Of a DNA stretch of 64,000 bases, positions 60,501-64,000 are shown piece by piece. The position numbers and the translations under genes are program-made. How positions within the stretch are numbered: the first letter of the stretch is position 1; each line of letters opens with the position of its first letter. The stretch covers positions 167,408,933 to 167,472,932 of the forward strand of contig NC_081824.1 in NCBI RefSeq assembly GCF_030867095.1, written 5' to 3'. The notes beneath the pieces are model-generated. The model did no database searches. It saw only the letters and a list, made by a program, of their open reading frames with translations, and had not been told where the DNA came from. The stretch comes from Alligator mississippiensis (Eukaryota; Chordata; Crocodylia; Alligatoridae).

Positions 60501-61580
60501 TATCTTGCCTACCGCACTCCTACAGGTGGTGAATTCACCCTTGTTCAGATGGTCTCACCTGCTTCATTTAGGTTCCTACACGTATTTACCAGTGTAGTAT
60601 CCAAGCACCATCTAGTAGTGCTTTTTAAGCATCTCTCACATGATTTGTTCTTTCACTTCTGGACAGTAAGAACATTAATTATGTAGTGCCGCGGTTTGAT
60701 AGAGCATGTGTTGCTATCTGTCTGTCAGGTACCCCTGTCCCTTGTGGCAAAAGGTGGTGAGCTTTCTCATAGTCCTTAGCTTTTGTGCAAAGTGTTCCCT
60801 TGCACCAGGTGAGCTTCATCCTTTTTGTAGAGGGTGCTGTTCTGTTTTTGGGGGTGGGCAGGAGTGGAGTTTCAACTGCTTAGCTATGCTGTGTCCAGCC
60901 TGCTGAAGACCTTAAATTTGACTTAGCATTGTTTAGAATGAAACACAGGTTTGATGTTCTTGCAGTTGTCTGTGTTGTTGAAGAGAGTGCGTTAGCATTC
61001 TGTATTAGTTACATTATTGTAAGGGGTGATGGCTTCATGCCCAGTTATTACTTCCCATCTGGACTACAATATATACAGCTGAGGTCAGGCTGTCATTTGC
61101 CAGACAGATTCTCAACCAACCAGAGATGTCAGAAAGTGCAACAAGGGGATGTTGCTGTGTAAGGCCTTTGTGTTAGCTCTGCTACCTGAGCTAGCTTGGA
61201 TATGTCTACATACTTTGTAGTTACACCTTTGTTGAAAGGTAAGTATCTTGAGTTTGCTCAGGAGCAGAAAGTTTAATTCTGGGCCATTGTCAGCCAGAAC
61301 AGATGTAGCTAGTGTGACTTGCTTCAGGATTGGTTGCAGTATTAGAGGTTGTAAGAGGAAGGGAAGACTCTTTTCCTGAATGAGGCACTGGCTAATTTGG
61401 CATGAGTGGCATCAGCTAATCTTGATGCTTAATAAATTAGAAGGGCAGATGTATAGGTCCTGGACAAGATTCTTAGTATTTCTTGATATGTGAATATGCT
61501 TTGCTTTGTGCCTGCATTTCTGAAGTTGAGTCAGGCTGTTTGAGAAGCCTTCCTACATGTGCAGTTTGTTATAACTTTAT

Positions 61581-62980
61581 TAGGGATGCACTGATTAAAG
61601 ATTTTGTTGGCCACTTACTGATGGCCGATTATTGACCAGCCATACCAGACATTACTGATCTGAAAGCCAGTTTACAGGAATGCAGCACAGCAGTTTGGAG
61701 AGCAGCCTCCAGCCAATAAATCTGTGGAGGAGAAGGGGCAGGGAGAAAGGAAGGGGTAGATTCATAGATTCATAGATGTTAGGGTCGGAAGAGACCTCAA
61801 TAGATCATCGAGTCCGACCCCCTGCATAAGCAGGGAAGAGTGCTGGGTCTAGATGATCCCAGCTAGATACTCATCTAACCTCCTCTTGAAGACCCCCAGG
61901 GTAGGGGAGAGCACCACCTCCCTTGGGAGCCCGTTCCAGACCTTGGCCACTCTAACTGTGAAGAAGTTCTTCCTAATGTCCAATCTAAATCTGCTCTCTG
62001 CTAGCTTGTGGCCATTGTTTCTTGTGACCCCTGGGGACGCCTTGGTGAATAAATACTCACCAATTCCCTTCTGTGCCCCCGTGATGAACTTAAAGGCAGC
62101 CACAAGGTCGCCTCTCAACCTTCTCTAGCGGAGGCTGAAAAGGTCCAGTTTCTCTAGTCTGTCCTCATAGGGCTTGGTCTGCAGGCCCTTGATGGGGGGT
62201 ATGGGGGGGCAGATTGAGGCCTCCACCGTGAGACAGGAAGTGGGGCAGGGGTAGGTGCTGCCCAGCCAGGGCAATGAATGCAACCCCGGGTGCGGGATGG
62301 AGCTGTGGATGGATCATCTGGGCGGGGGGGGGAGGGGAGTGGCTTCCTGCCACTGCCACACCCTGGTGGGAGGCATGGGGGGCATGTGCCCCCCTGGATT
62401 TGTGTGTGGGGCAAGGGTGGGCTGCCTGCTGTGGGCTCAGGGCCAGGAGCTGTCAGCCTCTTCCCAGCAGGGGGGTTCGGCCGGGGCTGTGCCGGAAGAG
62501 ACTGGCACAGCCCCTAGCCTTGAGCCTGCAGCGGGCAGCCTGCCCTTGCCATGCACACAAACCTGGGTCTCCCCTAGGGGTGTGCACGGTGGTGGGGAGA
62601 TGCCCCTCTCCCTCCCCACCCCCTGCGCTCCCCAGATGTGCCACCTGCAGCTCTGTCCCGCTCCTGGGGTCGCATTCACCACATTGACTGGACTGTGCCT
62701 GCCCCTGCCCTACTTGCTCCCTCACTGTGGGGGCCTTGATCTGCCCCCACCAGTCTCTGCTCTTCTCTGCCGTGCCCAGCCCTGACTTACCAGTAGGAGG
62801 CTGCTCTCCAAGCTGCTGGGCCGCATTTCTGGCTGTGTTCATGCTGCGGCTGTTTGCTTGCACACAGCATTTATCAGTGACATCAGCTACACTGGCCAAA
62901 AAAAACCGATCGCCAATAATATTAAGTGTCCTTTTATCGGTGCTGATGCGATATGTGATCAATATATCAGCGCACCTCTA
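61581..62980. mobile_element. giant foldback hAT-type element with nested CR1
   Basis: Starts TAGGGATGCACTGATTAAAG and ends ATATCAGCGCACCTCTA, which are inverted termini. TSDs aactttat (61573-61580) and aactttct (62981-62988) match at seven of eight positions. The arms are complementary over much of their length: CAGCAGTTTGGAGAGCAGCC (left, about 61690) against the reverse complement of ggctgctctccaagctgctg (right, about 62800), and cagattgaggcctccaccgt (left) against the right-hand ccttgatctgcccc block. The symmetry centre is near 62500. A CR1 interrupts the left arm. Confidence 0.88.
61759..62195 (-). mobile_element. young 5'-truncated CR1 LINE
   Basis: Minus-strand CR1 3' end. The tail is two units of GATTCATA at the 61759 side, followed by the conserved gttagggtcggaagagacct block. 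An intact 89-codon reading frame (61849-62118) begins with GDLVAAFKFITGAQKGIGEY. The copy extends 5' to the CATCAAGGGCCTGCAGACC text, where it is truncated. Little decay compared with the other CR1 copies, so it is probably the youngest here. A shared ggggta at both flanks may be a short TSD. Confidence 0.92.
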
Positions 62981-63633
62981 AACTTTCTGACACGAACAGG
63001 AACATTCAGAATAGGACTTTCAGAAGTGCACGGTTTATCCTTGTCTCTTGGAAGGGAACATGTTTCTTGTGGATGTTTTCAGCAGCTTCCTGGAAGGTCT
63101 CTGAGATTTGTGCTGCGCTGTCTGGAGACTCATTCTTTGAACTTCTGTAGTTGTTGAATTCCATCTTTTCCCTTGTCAGAAAGGTATCTTGTGTTTTCTG
63201 AATAGCTCTTTTAGCCTGTGAAATGGTGTTGTAATACAGTGTAACACAAAACGATATCTTGGTGTTTTATCAATGCATTTAAGATACTTTTGGATTCAAA
63301 ATTAAATTTTTGGTTATGTGACTTAAAACTTCCCACATAATTTTAATGTGTACTTAAAAAATACTTCCAAGTCTGTCCCCCAAAACTTTGTTTTCCTTAA
63401 TGATGTTGAAAAAATATGACTGTCTTATGTTTTAACTATATAATTTAACTCCATATAGCAGTTATATTTTCAGTGTGAAAAGTTGGCATCAGTTCTGTAA
63501 TATTAGTCTTGAACTACAAGATGAAACTCTGTTGGTGCTATTTTTAAAAAAAACAAATTTGACTTAAAAGTAAAAACATCTTTTTGGCCAGCTGATGAAA
63601 TGTTTTTTCCAAAACTTGGAAAATGTTTTCACT

Positions 63634-63924
63634 CATAGGTGATGTGTGCCTCCTGAGGCTGGGGGGTGGTGCACGGTGACTGCCCGCAGGCAGTGACAAA
63701 GGCATTGGTGGTGAGGGCGGGCTGGGCAAGGACTGTCTGCAGGCGGCTGCGGCGGTGTTGGGTGGGGAGGGGGCCCCGTGGCTGGACACTGAGCCCAGAA
63801 GTCCCAGCGGCACTTCTCGGGCTTGGGGGGGGGGGGGGGGCACCAGTGCTCCCCCTGCCTGTCACCTAAGCTGAGAGTAGGAGGTGCATGTGCACCCCCG
63901 TGCCCTCCCTTTGCTTAGCCTATG
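63634..63924 (+). mobile_element. family M MITE with perfect TSD
   Basis: Starts CATAGGTGATGTGTGCCTCC and ends TTTGCTTAGCCTATG; the tail carries GGAGGTGCATGTGCACCCCC. Identical TSDs ttttcact lie at 63626-63633 and 63925-63932. A G18 run sits at about 63822-63839. Confidence 0.92.
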
Positions 63925-64000
63925 TTTTCACTTGAATAGTACTTGTGACAACTTTAAGTTACATGAAAGAAAGATGTAAAACTATATCACTGTTTGTTTG

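Larger units (their letters stand above)
59003..64000 (+). other. presumed first intron of gene B
   Basis: From the gtgaga donor to the window end. It contains the rest of the CpG island (to about 59200), a hAT relic (59779-60500), the foldback hAT with nested CR1 (61581-62980) and a family M MITE (63634-63924). No phase-compatible second exon was recognised. Confidence 0.5.

Noticed and set aside
59975..60686. 185- and 187-codon plus-strand frames
   Set aside because: They lie in the diverged hAT copy at 59779-60500 and have no protein signature.
1..64000. CRISPR arrays, tRNA or rRNA genes, bacterial operons
   Set aside because: No regular repeat-spacer pattern, no complete tRNA cloverleaf (only SINE-type box A/B fragments) and no prokaryote-like gene spacing.

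Overview
The window looks like vertebrate nuclear DNA from a sauropsid, most likely a crocodilian and less likely a turtle. Coding exons are sparse and sit between long introns with GT/AG borders. CR1 LINEs are plentiful, some with the diagnostic 3' end and an 8-bp tail repeat. There is also an unusually dense set of non-autonomous hAT-type DNA elements with 8-bp target-site duplications (TSDs). This assignment is inference from repeat content, because I did not recognise an orthologous gene. No prokaryotic genes, CRISPR arrays, rRNA or tRNA genes were found.

Region by region. (1) 1-7.2 kb holds the 3' part of a plus-strand gene: three phase-compatible exons (464-638, 5111-5245, 6336-6515), a stop codon, and a 3' UTR with a poly(A) signal at 7009. 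I do not recognise the protein. (2) 7.2-33 kb is intergenic or intronic: old SINE and LINE fragments, microsatellites, and hAT-type elements at 9918, 15949, 21306, 23026, 24063, 25462 and 29783 for which TSDs can be seen. (3) 33.3-35.0 kb is an isolated CpG-rich block. It could be a retroelement terminal region or a CpG-island promoter. (4) 35.5-43.5 kb holds foldback elements, a minus-strand solo LTR (36737-37320), an unidentified 80-codon minus-strand ORF (40736-40978), and the C-terminal end of a non-CR1 LINE between two ~104-bp direct repeats. (5) 43.7-48.4 kb is a CR1 cluster interrupted by a 187-bp hAT element and an RTE-like insertion. (6) 49-58.1 kb holds a foldback DNA element, a 2-kb element with inverted ends (53150-55218) carrying a hAT MITE with a perfect TSD, and a hAT element (57014-58093) containing a decayed retroviral pol fragment. 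(7) 58.7-59.2 kb is a CpG-island promoter with the first coding exon (58912-59002) of a second plus-strand gene. Its first intron fills the rest of the window, including a 1.4-kb foldback hAT interrupted by a young CR1.

The coding content is therefore the end of one gene and the start of another, both on the plus strand, about 52 kb apart. What stands out is the transposon record. At least eleven insertions can be bounded at single-base level by 8-bp TSDs with no or few mismatches, and several are nested in older elements, which gives a relative order of insertion. I found no convincing new cellular system. The best leads are the two unidentified genes, the CpG block, the pol fragment enclosed in a hAT element, and a ZNF143-like motif carried by a transposon.
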